Of a DNA stretch of 64,000 nucleotides, positions 56,081 to 63,801 are shown one piece after another; positions within the stretch are counted from its first letter, which is position 1; every line of letters begins with the position of its first letter. The notes under the pieces were generated by a model. The model saw nothing but the letters and a program-made list of their open reading frames with translations. It did no database searches and was not told the DNA's origin. Source of the DNA: Pseudooctadecabacter jejudonensis (GTDB taxonomy: Bacteria > Pseudomonadota > Alphaproteobacteria > Rhodobacterales > Rhodobacteraceae); NCBI RefSeq assembly GCF_900172275.1, contig NZ_FWFT01000004.1, positions 210,678 through 274,677 on the forward strand, read 5' to 3'. A program made the translations under genes and the position numbers.

Positions 56081-56103
56081 CCTTCATCTGACCCAAAAAA
56101 CTC
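56081..56103 (+). repeat. Family A dispersed repeat (copy 7)
   Basis: CCTTCATCTGACCCAAAAAA then CTC, 32 bases after the LysR stop and 88 bases before murJ. It is identical in its 23 bases to the copy inside xdhA. Confidence 0.88.
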
Positions 56104-56191
56104 AAAATCCTCCCCCTCGCCCGTGCACAACTTCTGCATAGTGATTGCCCGGAGGCCGCGATAAGATGCGCAAAACGACACAGGCAATCAC

Positions 56192-57784
56192 ATGAAACCC
56201 ATCCGACTGATCTCAGGCTTTCTCACCGTGGGCGTCTGGACGTTACTCAGCCGGATCATGGGCTTTGTGCGCGACATCATGATTGCGGGCTATCTGGGCA
56301 CGGGGCCGGTGGCGCAGGCGTTCTTGATTGCGTTTTCCCTGCCCAACATGTTCCGCCGGTTTTTCGCCGAAGGCGCATTTAATATGGCTTTCGTTCCGAT
56401 GTTTTCCAAAAAGGTCGAAAGCGGGGACGACCCAAAGGCCTTCGCGCAGGATGCCTTTGCCTTCATGGCCGTGGCGCTGTCGGTGTTTTCGGTTGTCTGC
56501 ATTTTGGCCATGCCCTGGCTGGTGACGGCCATGGCGTCTGGGTTTCGCGGCGATGAGAGGTTTGATCTGGCGGTGCTTTATGGGCGGATCGCGTTTCCGT
56601 ATATCTTGCTGATCTCGCTGGCGGCCCTGTTGTCGGGTGTTTTGAACGCGACGGGGCGGTTTGTGGCAGCGGCGGCGGCCCCTGTGTTGCTGAACGTGGT
56701 GTTCGTGGCCGCCCTGTTGATCAGCACCATGGGCGGGGCAGACGCGCCGGCGGACGCCGCCCAATCGACCGGCGCAGAGTGGACCGGCGCGCATCTGGCT
56801 TGGGCCGTGCCCGTGGGCGGTGTTGTACAGCTGGCGCTGGTCTGGTGGGCGGCCCGCCGTGCGGGCTTTGGCTTGCGGTTTGGCCTGCCCAGCTGGACGC
56901 CGGACTTGCGCAAATTGTTTATCATTGCGGGCCCCGCCGCGCTGGCAGGCGGCGTGGTGCAAATCAATTTGTTGGTGGGCCGACAGGTGGCCAGTTATTT
57001 TGACGGGGCGGTGGCGTGGCTCAGCTATGCGGACCGGCTTTATCAACTGCCCTTGGGTGTCGTGGGCATCGCTATCGGCGTGGTGTTGCTGCCGGATTTG
57101 TCGCGCAAATTGCAGGCAGGCGACGATGTGGGCGGACGCGATGCGTTTAACCGCGCAGCGGAGTTTTCGCTGGCGCTGACGATCCCTGCGGCGGTGGCCT
57201 TGGTTGTGATCCCGCTGCCGTTGGTCAGCGTGTTGTTTGAACGCGGCGCCTTTGACAGTGACGACACGGCGGCCACGGCGCTGGCCGTGACGGTCTATGG
57301 CCTCGGCCTGCCCGCGTTTGTGATGCAAAAGGCGTTGCAGCCGGTGTTTTTCGCCCGTGAGGACACGCGTCGGCCCTTTGGCTATGCGGTGGTGGCCATG
57401 GGTGTGAATGCCGTTCTGGCGATCGGTCTGTCGGTCTACATAGGCTATATCGCCGCTGCGATCGCCACGACCGTCGCAGGCTGGGTCATGGTGTGGCAAC
57501 TGTGGCGCGGCAGCCGGACGATGGGAACCGCTGCGCGGTTTGATGCGCGGTTCAAGTACCGGTTCTGGCGGATTGTCTTTGCCGCATTGCTGATGGGCGG
57601 GCTTTTGATGGTGGCTGTGCTGCTGGTGGGCCCCGCATTGGGCATCGCGGGGGTGCGCTACGGCGCGTTGGCCTTTGTCGTGGTAGTGGGTATCGCGGGC
57701 TATTTCGCGCTGGGGCAGCTTTTGGGGGCGTTCCGCCTGTCAGAGTTCAAATCCTCGCTCCGCCGGTCGGGTGGCATGTCCTAA
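56192..57784 (+). CDS. murJ: Lipid II flippase
   Basis: This 530-residue MATE-like membrane protein with about 14 hydrophobic segments moves lipid II across the inner membrane for peptidoglycan synthesis. It begins FLTVGVWTLLSRIMGFVRDIMIAGYLGTGPVAQAFLIAF and has RRFFAEGAFNMAFVPMF, both diagnostic, with AWLSYADRLYQLPLGVVGIAIG in the middle. The stop codon lies inside the palindrome of a family B repeat. Confidence 0.96.
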   Translation: MKPIRLISGFLTVGVWTLLSRIMGFVRDIMIAGYLGTGPVAQAFLIAFSLPNMFRRFFAEGAFNMAFVPMFSKKVESGDDPKAFAQDAFAFMAVALSVFSVVCILAMPWLVTAMASGFRGDERFDLAVLYGRIAFPYILLISLAALLSGVLNATGRFVAAAAAPVLLNVVFVAALLISTMGGADAPADAAQSTGAEWTGAHLAWAVPVGGVVQLALVWWAARRAGFGLRFGLPSWTPDLRKLFIIAGPAALAGGVVQINLLVGRQVASYFDGAVAWLSYADRLYQLPLGVVGIAIGVVLLPDLSRKLQAGDDVGGRDAFNRAAEFSLALTIPAAVALVVIPLPLVSVLFERGAFDSDDTAATALAVTVYGLGLPAFVMQKALQPVFFAREDTRRPFGYAVVAMGVNAVLAIGLSVYIGYIAAAIATTVAGWVMVWQLWRGSRTMGTAARFDARFKYRFWRIVFAALLMGGLLMVAVLLVGPALGIAGVRYGALAFVVVVGIAGYFALGQLLGAFRLSEFKSSLRRSGGMS

Positions 57785-57834
57785 AATTCCGGAATTTTAG
57801 GGCCGTCGGAATAGGTATTTTTGACCCAAAGAAG
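57781..57834 (+). repeat. Family B dispersed repeat overlapping the murJ stop
   Basis: The perfect palindrome CTAAAATTCCGGAATTTTAG (57781-57800) contains the murJ TAA. It is followed by a short GC spacer and TATTTTTGACCCAAAGAAG (57816-57834). It lies between murJ and the convergent VOC gene. Confidence 0.9.
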
Positions 57835-57852
57835 CGAAGGTTGCGCGCCGTT

Positions 57853-58251
57853 TCAGGCCGGGTTGTAGAGCAGCTCAATCCGAAGGCCGCCCGGTTCGGC
57901 AAACATCATATGCACACGCGGTCCGGCCCCCATCGGTTCGGGCATGAATTCAACGACCACCCCCTTTGTTTTGGTCAACACATCTGCAAGTGACGTGAGC
58001 GTGTTCATGTCGGGCACCTGAAGGGCAAGGTGGTGCAGGCCCAGCACGCCTTTGCGATCAAAGGGGGCCGCTTGATCCGTTTGGACCTGCCACAGCGTCA
58101 GCCGCAGGACACCATCGGTGACCGTCGTGCGCGGATAGCTGGCGTCACGGGCGGTCACGTCCCAACCCAAGACGTCTACGAAGAACGACGTGGTCTGATC
58201 GAGATCACGGACGGTCAGCCCAAGGTGATTTAATCCTGTTGTCAGGGCCAT
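57853..58251 (-). CDS. VOC superfamily (glyoxalase/dioxygenase fold) protein
   Basis: This 132-residue protein starts at ATG 58251 (MALTTGLNHLGLTVRDLDQTTSFFVDVLGWD). It shows the paired beta-alpha-beta-beta-beta units, with metal-ligand candidates in NHLGL, LHHLALQV and RIELLYNP. It may be a glyoxalase, dioxygenase or resistance-type protein. It starts 5 bases after the rhomboid-like gene stop on the same strand and is probably co-transcribed. Confidence 0.87.
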   Translation of the reverse strand: MALTTGLNHLGLTVRDLDQTTSFFVDVLGWDVTARDASYPRTTVTDGVLRLTLWQVQTDQAAPFDRKGVLGLHHLALQVPDMNTLTSLADVLTKTKGVVVEFMPEPMGAGPRVHMMFAEPGGLRIELLYNPA

Positions 58252-58256
58252 ATTGC

Positions 58257-58937
58257 TCACCTGCGGTTGCGCATGCGGGTGACGAAGGCCGCCCAGCCGC
58301 CCGGCGCCAGAAGGGGGGAGGCGAAGAGGCCGATCAGGAAGCCTGCGACCTCGGCGATCCAAGTGGGGGAGGATCCGAAGATCATGGAGTAGATCAACAT
58401 GATCCCCAGCAAGATCCCGATCAGCTGGAAGGCCTTGAGCTGGTTTTCCCCGATCCGTTCCAGCGCGAGCCACATCATGTAGGTATACGCCCCAATGAGC
58501 CCGTAGACCCCAGGGTATGCGCCCACAAGTGCTGTGTTTTGCCACGACAGCCCGCCGTAGACCACAGCGCCCCCCACTGAGGACACCCCAAACAGCAGGA
58601 TAAAATTGAGGGGGTGGAATTTCTCGCCCACGAATTTGCCCAGTGCCAGTAAAAGAACGACGGCCCATAGGGCGTGGGTGAAATTGACGTGGATGAAGGT
58701 GTAGGTGATCAACCGGCCTGCCATATCCAACGACCAATCGCCACGCTCAAAAATCTGCGTCCAGACGGAGGGCGCGAAGGCGTAGTCCTGAAAGGCCTGC
58801 GCCCGCCAGCCCACGCCCGCGGCCCCGCCGACATACCCCATGGCGGCCGCTGACAGCGTCAGTTCGATCCCCGCCAGTACCAAAGCCAAAATCAGCGGCA
58901 CTGGCGGAACGGAATTAAAGGGGCTTTCTTCGCGCAT
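58257..58937 (-). CDS. Rhomboid-fold membrane protein lacking catalytic residues
   Basis: This 226-residue protein starts at ATG 58937 (MREESPFNSVPPVPL). Rhomboid features are six hydrophobic segments, the HVNFTH motif in TM2 (83-88) and GVYGLIGAY in TM4. The catalytic Ser of GxSG is replaced: the sequence reads GAYP (Tyr141 at the Ser place). The TM6 catalytic His is Glu196 in AEVAGFLIGL where active enzymes have AHxxGFxxGL. It is therefore predicted to be an inactive rhomboid that may bind membrane proteins. Confidence 0.85.
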   Translation of the reverse strand: MREESPFNSVPPVPLILALVLAGIELTLSAAAMGYVGGAAGVGWRAQAFQDYAFAPSVWTQIFERGDWSLDMAGRLITYTFIHVNFTHALWAVVLLLALGKFVGEKFHPLNFILLFGVSSVGGAVVYGGLSWQNTALVGAYPGVYGLIGAYTYMMWLALERIGENQLKAFQLIGILLGIMLIYSMIFGSSPTWIAEVAGFLIGLFASPLLAPGGWAAFVTRMRNRR

Positions 58938-59018
58938 AGGCGGGTTCCATTTGGTTGACGGGACAATAGGGCATGGGTAAGCCAGCCTCACCCTGAAATC
59001 TAGGCTTTGGAGCGTTCC

Positions 59019-60038
59019 ATGAGTGCCAGCACCTTCACCCCGCGCGTTTTCTCCGGCATCAAACCGTCTGGCGGTTTGACTTTGGGCAACTATCTGGGTG
59101 CGATCAAACGCTGGGTGGACATGCAAAGCCCCGACATGGAGACGATCTATTGCGCGGTGGATCTGCATGCGATCACCGTGTGGCAGGACCCCAAGGGCCT
59201 CAAAGGGGGCACGCGTGAGATTGCCGCCGGATTGCTGGCTGCGGGTATTGATCCTGAGCATTCGATCCTGTTCAACCAGTCACAGGTCAAGGAACACACC
59301 GAGCTTGCGTGGATTTTCAACTGCGTGGCCCGCGTGGGCTGGATGAACCGCATGACGCAGTTCAAGGACAAGGCGGGCAAGAACGCCGAGAAGGCGTCGC
59401 TGGGGCTTTATGCCTATCCGTCGCTGATGGCCGCCGATATCCTGATTTACCATGCCACCCACGTGCCCGTGGGCGAAGACCAAAAGCAGCATGTTGAGTT
59501 GACGCGCGATATTGCCAACAAGTTCAACAACGATTTCGGCGTTGATTTCTTTCCGGTGACCGAACCGGTCATTGAGGGCCCTGGCACCCGCGTGATGAAC
59601 CTGCGCGACGGCACCAAGAAGATGTCGAAATCCGGTGAAAGCGACATGGAGCGCATCAACATGCTGGATGATGCGGACACCATCGCCAAGAAGTTCAAGA
59701 AGGCCAAAACAGACCCTGACGGGATCCCCATGGATCTGGACGGATTGGCGGGACGGCCTGAGGCGAAGAACCTTGTTGATATTTATTCGGGCCTGTCTGA
59801 CATGACACCGGCTGAGGTTGTGGCCGAATATGCAGGTGCGGGATGGGGCACGTTCAAACCGGCGCTGGCCGATCTGGCGGTCGCGAAGCTCGCCCCGATT
59901 TCAGATGAGATGAAACGTCTGATGGATGATCCGGCGGAGATCGACCGCAAACTGGCCCAAGGGGCGGACAAGGCGCGGGCCATTGCGACGCCGATCCTTG
60001 AGAAGACTTATGATATTGTGGGCTTGCTGCGCGGCTGA
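59019..60038 (+). CDS. trpS: Tryptophanyl-tRNA synthetase
   Basis: This 339-residue class I synthetase starts at ATG 59019 ([28 protein letters not shown]). The HIGH-like motif is TLGNYLGA and the second ATP motif is [36 protein letters not shown] is the tryptophan site region. It is divergent from the rhomboid-like gene. Confidence 0.96.
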   Translation: MSASTFTPRVFSGIKPSGGLTLGNYLGAIKRWVDMQSPDMETIYCAVDLHAITVWQDPKGLKGGTREIAAGLLAAGIDPEHSILFNQSQVKEHTELAWIFNCVARVGWMNRMTQFKDKAGKNAEKASLGLYAYPSLMAADILIYHATHVPVGEDQKQHVELTRDIANKFNNDFGVDFFPVTEPVIEGPGTRVMNLRDGTKKMSKSGESDMERINMLDDADTIAKKFKKAKTDPDGIPMDLDGLAGRPEAKNLVDIYSGLSDMTPAEVVAEYAGAGWGTFKPALADLAVAKLAPISDEMKRLMDDPAEIDRKLAQGADKARAIATPILEKTYDIVGLLRG

Positions 60039-60080
60039 GGTCTGACATTTGACCTTGTGAGGGGCGCGAGTGTTGAGAGC

Positions 60081-60115
60081 GGCCCTCCGGGGGGAGTTTG
60101 TCTGGTCAGATGAAG
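60081..60115 (-). repeat. Family A dispersed repeat (copy 8) with GC block
   Basis: On the plus strand GGCCCTCCGGGG is followed by GGAGTTTGTCTGGTCAGATG then AAG. It is in the reverse orientation, between trpS and the VOC gene, with one base different in the T-run. Confidence 0.84.
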
Positions 60116-60225
60116 CAAAGGCACACGCAGATGTGTCCGCGCATTTTCGCACATAGGGTGAGCAGTGGTGGGTGTTTTGTGCACCAACTGCTGGCTATAG
60201 ATCGGTGGGGTGAAAGGAATGCCCC

Positions 60226-60717
60226 ATGAAAGATCTTGAAACCCTTACTGCCGCCCCGACTGTTGGGCACATTCATTTAAAGGTCGCCGACCTTGAGCGC
60301 GCCGTTGCGTTCTACCGCGATGTTCTTGGGTTTGAGGTCACCGCCCGCATGGGGCGTCACGCCGCATTTCTTGGTGCGGGCGGCTATCACCATCATATCG
60401 GGCTGAACACCTGGGAAAGTCAGGGGGCTGCGCCTGCGCCTGCTGGGTACACCGGTCTGTATCATGCGGCGTTTTTGTATCCCACCCGCGCGGCTTTGGC
60501 CGATGTGGTGACCCGCGTGCTTGAAGCTGGCGTTTCGCTGGATGGCGCGGCCGATCACGGGGTGAGCGAAGCTGTGTATCTGCGCGACCCAGACGGCAAC
60601 GGGGTTGAGCTTTATGTGGATCGTGACCCTGCCCTTTGGCCACGCGATGCGAAGGGAAATTTGGCGATGGTGAATGCGCAACTGGATATGGCCGATCTTT
60701 TGGCCTCACGTTCATAA
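60226..60717 (+). CDS. VOC family dioxygenase-like protein
   Basis: This 163-residue protein has the extradiol-dioxygenase-like fold: VGHIHLKVADLERAVAFYRDVLGFEV with a metal His, YHHHIGLNTW, GLYHAAFLYP and DPDGNGVELYVDRDP with the metal Glu. Two His and one Glu are in place, so metal binding is likely. It resembles short catechol-2,3-dioxygenase relatives (CatE-like). Substrate is unknown. A strong terminator follows. Confidence 0.88.
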   Translation: MKDLETLTAAPTVGHIHLKVADLERAVAFYRDVLGFEVTARMGRHAAFLGAGGYHHHIGLNTWESQGAAPAPAGYTGLYHAAFLYPTRAALADVVTRVLEAGVSLDGAADHGVSEAVYLRDPDGNGVELYVDRDPALWPRDAKGNLAMVNAQLDMADLLASRS

Positions 60718-60787
60718 TTTTGATACCTATTGCCGCCTAGATGGCGGCACGTGCCGCACTCTTGTCCCTCGTGTGGGCATAGCAAAG

Positions 60788-60822
60788 CGCCGAAAGCCCG
60801 TCCCTGGCTTTCGGCGTTTTTT
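60788..60822 (+). terminator. Rho-independent terminator after the VOC gene
   Basis: A perfect 11-base stem CGCCGAAAGCC/GGCTTTCGGCG with a 7-base loop, followed by six T (60817-60822). It lies 70 bases after the VOC stop and before the aminotransferase gene. Confidence 0.93.
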
Positions 60823-60884
60823 CGTCTGGCTGACTGGACCGCTGGCGCGGGCCTGATAGGGTTTGCCAAACTCCGGAGGATAGA

Positions 60885-61745
60885 ATGGCGACAGGCACCA
60901 ACATTCGTACGTATTTCGAAGGCCAGTGGCATGACGGCGATGTGCCGCTGATGCGGGCGGCGGATCATGGCATGTGGTTGGGATCGGGCGTGTTTGACGG
61001 CGCGCGGGCCGTTGGCGGGATGGTCCCCGATCTGGATTTGCACTGCGCGCGTGTCAATCGATCAGCCGAGGCTTTGATGCTGACACCCTGGGTGAGCACC
61101 GAAGATATGGTCGCCATTATCCGTGAGGGGTTGGCGCCCTATGGCGACCGCGCTGTTTACATCCGGCCCATGTACTGGGGCCGCGATACCGGATATTCCG
61201 CCATTGTCCCGGGGGAGGACAAAGCCGGCTTCGCAATTTGTCTTGAAGAAATCCCCATGCCCCCCGAAGACGCGACCACCACCGTCACGACCACGCGGTT
61301 CCGGCGTCCCGTGATGGAGGACGCGGTCTGCAATGCCAAGGCCGCCTGCCTCTATCCAAACAACGCCCGCATGTTGGCAGAGGCGAGGGCGAAGGGGTTT
61401 GGCAATGCGCTGGCCTGCGATGCCATGGGCAATCTGGCCGAAAGCGCCACGGCCAATGTCTTTCTTGTCAAAAACGGGGAGGTGTTTACCCCCATCCCGA
61501 ATGGCACCTTTCTGGCGGGCATCACCCGCGCGCGCCATATTGCCAATCTTCGGGCCGATGGCGTGACGGTGCACGAACAGGTCCTGACGTTGGACGATGC
61601 ACGCGCAGCAGATGAGATGTTTCTGAGTGGCAACATGGCCAAGGTCACGCCGATCACCGCCTTTGACGACATTCACTATCAAGTGGGTCCGATCACGCGG
61701 CGCGCGCGTGATCTGTATTGGGAGTGGGCCAAACGCTCCGCATGA
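60885..61745 (+). CDS. Class IV aminotransferase (branched-chain amino acid aminotransferase-like)
   Basis: This 286-residue PLP enzyme has fold-type IV features: YFEGQWHDGDVPLMRAADHGMWLGSGVFDGARA at the start, catalytic Lys in CNAKAACLYPNNARML and the PLP phosphate site GITRARH with NLAESATANVFLVKNGEV. Likely reactions are branched-chain amino acid transamination or D-amino acid transamination. It overlaps the following membrane protein gene (ATGA at 61742). Confidence 0.9.
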   Translation: MATGTNIRTYFEGQWHDGDVPLMRAADHGMWLGSGVFDGARAVGGMVPDLDLHCARVNRSAEALMLTPWVSTEDMVAIIREGLAPYGDRAVYIRPMYWGRDTGYSAIVPGEDKAGFAICLEEIPMPPEDATTTVTTTRFRRPVMEDAVCNAKAACLYPNNARMLAEARAKGFGNALACDAMGNLAESATANVFLVKNGEVFTPIPNGTFLAGITRARHIANLRADGVTVHEQVLTLDDARAADEMFLSGNMAKVTPITAFDDIHYQVGPITRRARDLYWEWAKRSA

Positions 61746-62809
61746 GGGGGGCGGTGTTGACGGGGCTGCATCTGCTGCCATTTGTCCTGACACTGACGGC
61801 GGTCGCGTGGTTTTTGGCGCAGTCGCCGTTTTCGGCCCCCATGGTTCAGGCCACCACAGCACAGATTGACCGGACGCTGACCCGTGCCATGGCCCGCGAC
61901 GTGGATCGCGCGTGGCTTTTGCCACGGGTGCAAGACGCGTTGCTGGCTGAGGATCTGATGCGGTTGGATCTGTTGTTGGGGTTGGCCAATGACCATGGCG
62001 TCGTGCTGCCCCGCGAACTGATCGAGGATATCGCGGCCCTAGATGCGGCGACGTCGGGCTTTGTCGCGCGAACCACCGGCTGCGGGGCTTGTGCCGTGGA
62101 CATCACTGCCTGTGAAACCCTGTCCCAGATTAGCCTGTGTGCCATTCCGTTTGAATTGACGCCTGCGGGCGATGTGAATGCCCTGCGCCGTGCGGGGGTG
62201 GATTACCTGTCAGGCGGGGACATCGACCGACTTGATGTGGGGTTGGCTGTCATCGGGCTGGGGGCGACGGGCGCCGTCCTCGCCACCGGCGGGTCCAGCT
62301 ATTCGGTGAAGGCGGGGGCGTCGGTGCTGCGGGCGGCGCGGCGGTTGGGCATGGTGACCCCGGCGTTGGCCGCACGACTGACATCGCTGGTGGGCGATGC
62401 GGTGCGCTGGGACAGGCTGGGCGATCTGGCCCGCGGGCGCGCGGCCCCCCAGGATCTGATCGTCACCGCAAAGATGGAGGAGCTGACGGGTTTGGGCAGA
62501 TCATTGGGCCGCATGGCCGACACCACATCCGTGGCGGAGGCCATGACCCTGCTGCGCTTTGTCGACACCCCGCAAGAGGCCGCCCGTCTGGCCCGTGTCA
62601 CCGACGCCATCGGGCCGCGCACACGGGGCGCGATTGAGGTGCTTGGCAAATCCCGCGTGTTGCGAGCCACCGTTCGGATCAGCAATCTGGCCATTGGTGC
62701 CGCCGCGGCCCTTTATCTGGCGGTCCTTCAGGTCCTGATCTTTTGCGGCCAACAGGGCTGCAACCTTTGCATCAGGTCCCTGCGCAGGCGGATGCCGCGT
62801 CAGATATAG
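61742..62809 (+). CDS. Membrane protein of unknown function coupled to the aminotransferase
   Basis: This 355-residue protein starts at ATG 61742 overlapping the aminotransferase stop. An N-terminal helix (LTGLHLLPFVLTLTAVAWFLA), a weak central pair near GLAVIGLGATGAVLATGG and a C-terminal helix (ISNLAIGAAAALYLAVLQVLIF) frame a helical soluble part. Cysteines cluster as TGCGACAVDITACETLSQISLC, which may form disulfides outside the cytoplasm. A basic tail (SLRRRMPRQI) ends the chain. I do not recognise the family. Confidence 0.8.
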   Translation: MRGAVLTGLHLLPFVLTLTAVAWFLAQSPFSAPMVQATTAQIDRTLTRAMARDVDRAWLLPRVQDALLAEDLMRLDLLLGLANDHGVVLPRELIEDIAALDAATSGFVARTTGCGACAVDITACETLSQISLCAIPFELTPAGDVNALRRAGVDYLSGGDIDRLDVGLAVIGLGATGAVLATGGSSYSVKAGASVLRAARRLGMVTPALAARLTSLVGDAVRWDRLGDLARGRAAPQDLIVTAKMEELTGLGRSLGRMADTTSVAEAMTLLRFVDTPQEAARLARVTDAIGPRTRGAIEVLGKSRVLRATVRISNLAIGAAAALYLAVLQVLIFCGQQGCNLCIRSLRRRMPRQI

Positions 62810-62880
62810 GTTGCACGGCGCGGATCACTTGGTCATTGCTAATCACGGGCGGGCCAACGGCCCTCTGATGGGAGAACGAC

Positions 62881-63336
62881 ATGCGCAAATTCCTCGTCAT
62901 TCTGGATGACAGCCGTGAATGCCTGAACGCCATGCGGTTCGCCGCAATGCGGGCGGCCAAGACCGGCGGCGGGGTTGAAGTCTTGTCGATCATCCCCCCC
63001 GATGAATTCAATCACTGGATCGGGGTGGCTGACATCATGCGCGCCGAAGCCCGTGAACGGATCGAAGTGCACTTCGAAGTCTTCGCAAAGTGGATGCGCG
63101 ACAAACAAGGCATTGATCCGGAACTGGTGATCCGCGAAGGCGTCCCCGTGACAGAGATCCTCGCACAGGTTGAGGCCGACCCAGACGTCGGCGTGCTGGT
63201 CTTGGGCGCGGGCACCGACAAAAAGGGCCCCGGCCCCTTGGTCACGCAATTGACCAAGTCCGCAGGTGATCTGACGATTCCCATCACCATTGTTCCGGGC
63301 GACATGTCCAAAGAGCGACTCGAAGCGATCACCTAA
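62881..63336 (+). CDS. Universal stress protein (UspA family)
   Basis: This 151-residue protein starts MRKFLVILDDSRECLNAMRFAAMRAAKTGGGVEVLSIIPP. The ATP-site glycine motif G2xG9xG(S/T) is only partly seen (VLGAGTDKKGPGPLVTQLTKSAGDLTIPITIVPG), so nucleotide binding is uncertain. It is preceded by GGGAG 9 bases before the ATG. It probably acts in stress or starvation survival. Confidence 0.9.
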   Translation: MRKFLVILDDSRECLNAMRFAAMRAAKTGGGVEVLSIIPPDEFNHWIGVADIMRAEARERIEVHFEVFAKWMRDKQGIDPELVIREGVPVTEILAQVEADPDVGVLVLGAGTDKKGPGPLVTQLTKSAGDLTIPITIVPGDMSKERLEAIT

Positions 63337-63801
63337 AACACCACGTTCGCGCCCCAAACACCCCCGTACCTGTAGCAATAGGCAACGGGCGCGTGTGCTA
63401 TGTGACAAAACCCTTTGAAAACAAGACATATTGCTCACCCGGGTGAGAGGGACGTGTAACAAATCCACGGCCGAAATTTTTCTGTTCACAAGCGTTGTGA
63501 TCGAATGCAACAGACTGCGGTCCGTTTGCGCACAGATAAGGGGGCTGATCTGTGCAGCTTTGCGCAAAACCTGCATGGATTCGCAGGTATTCACCAAAAA
63601 ATAAGGTTCCGTGCATTTGCGCACAGAAGCACGTGAAAAAGCGTTACTCGCAATCGGCCGGTGCAAGGCGCAAATTCATCTCATCGAAACGCAGCAGACA
63701 CGCTGCAACACACAAGCCGCCCTACCACGGGCAACCAACACACCGCCCCACAAACGGGGCACATCATACACCGCCCCAGACGGGCACCGAAAGGAAATAT
63801 C
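63337..63801. other. 465-bp intergenic region with palindrome and TTTGCGCA boxes
   Basis: No gene is supported here. It holds a perfect 14-base palindrome CTCACCCGGGTGAG (63434-63447) and three TTTGCGCA boxes (63525, 63559, 63616). The middle box extends to the perfect palindrome TTTGCGCAAA, and the outer two share TTTGCGCACAGA. Together they look like a regulated promoter and long leader for the secreted-protein gene at 63802. Confidence 0.55.
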
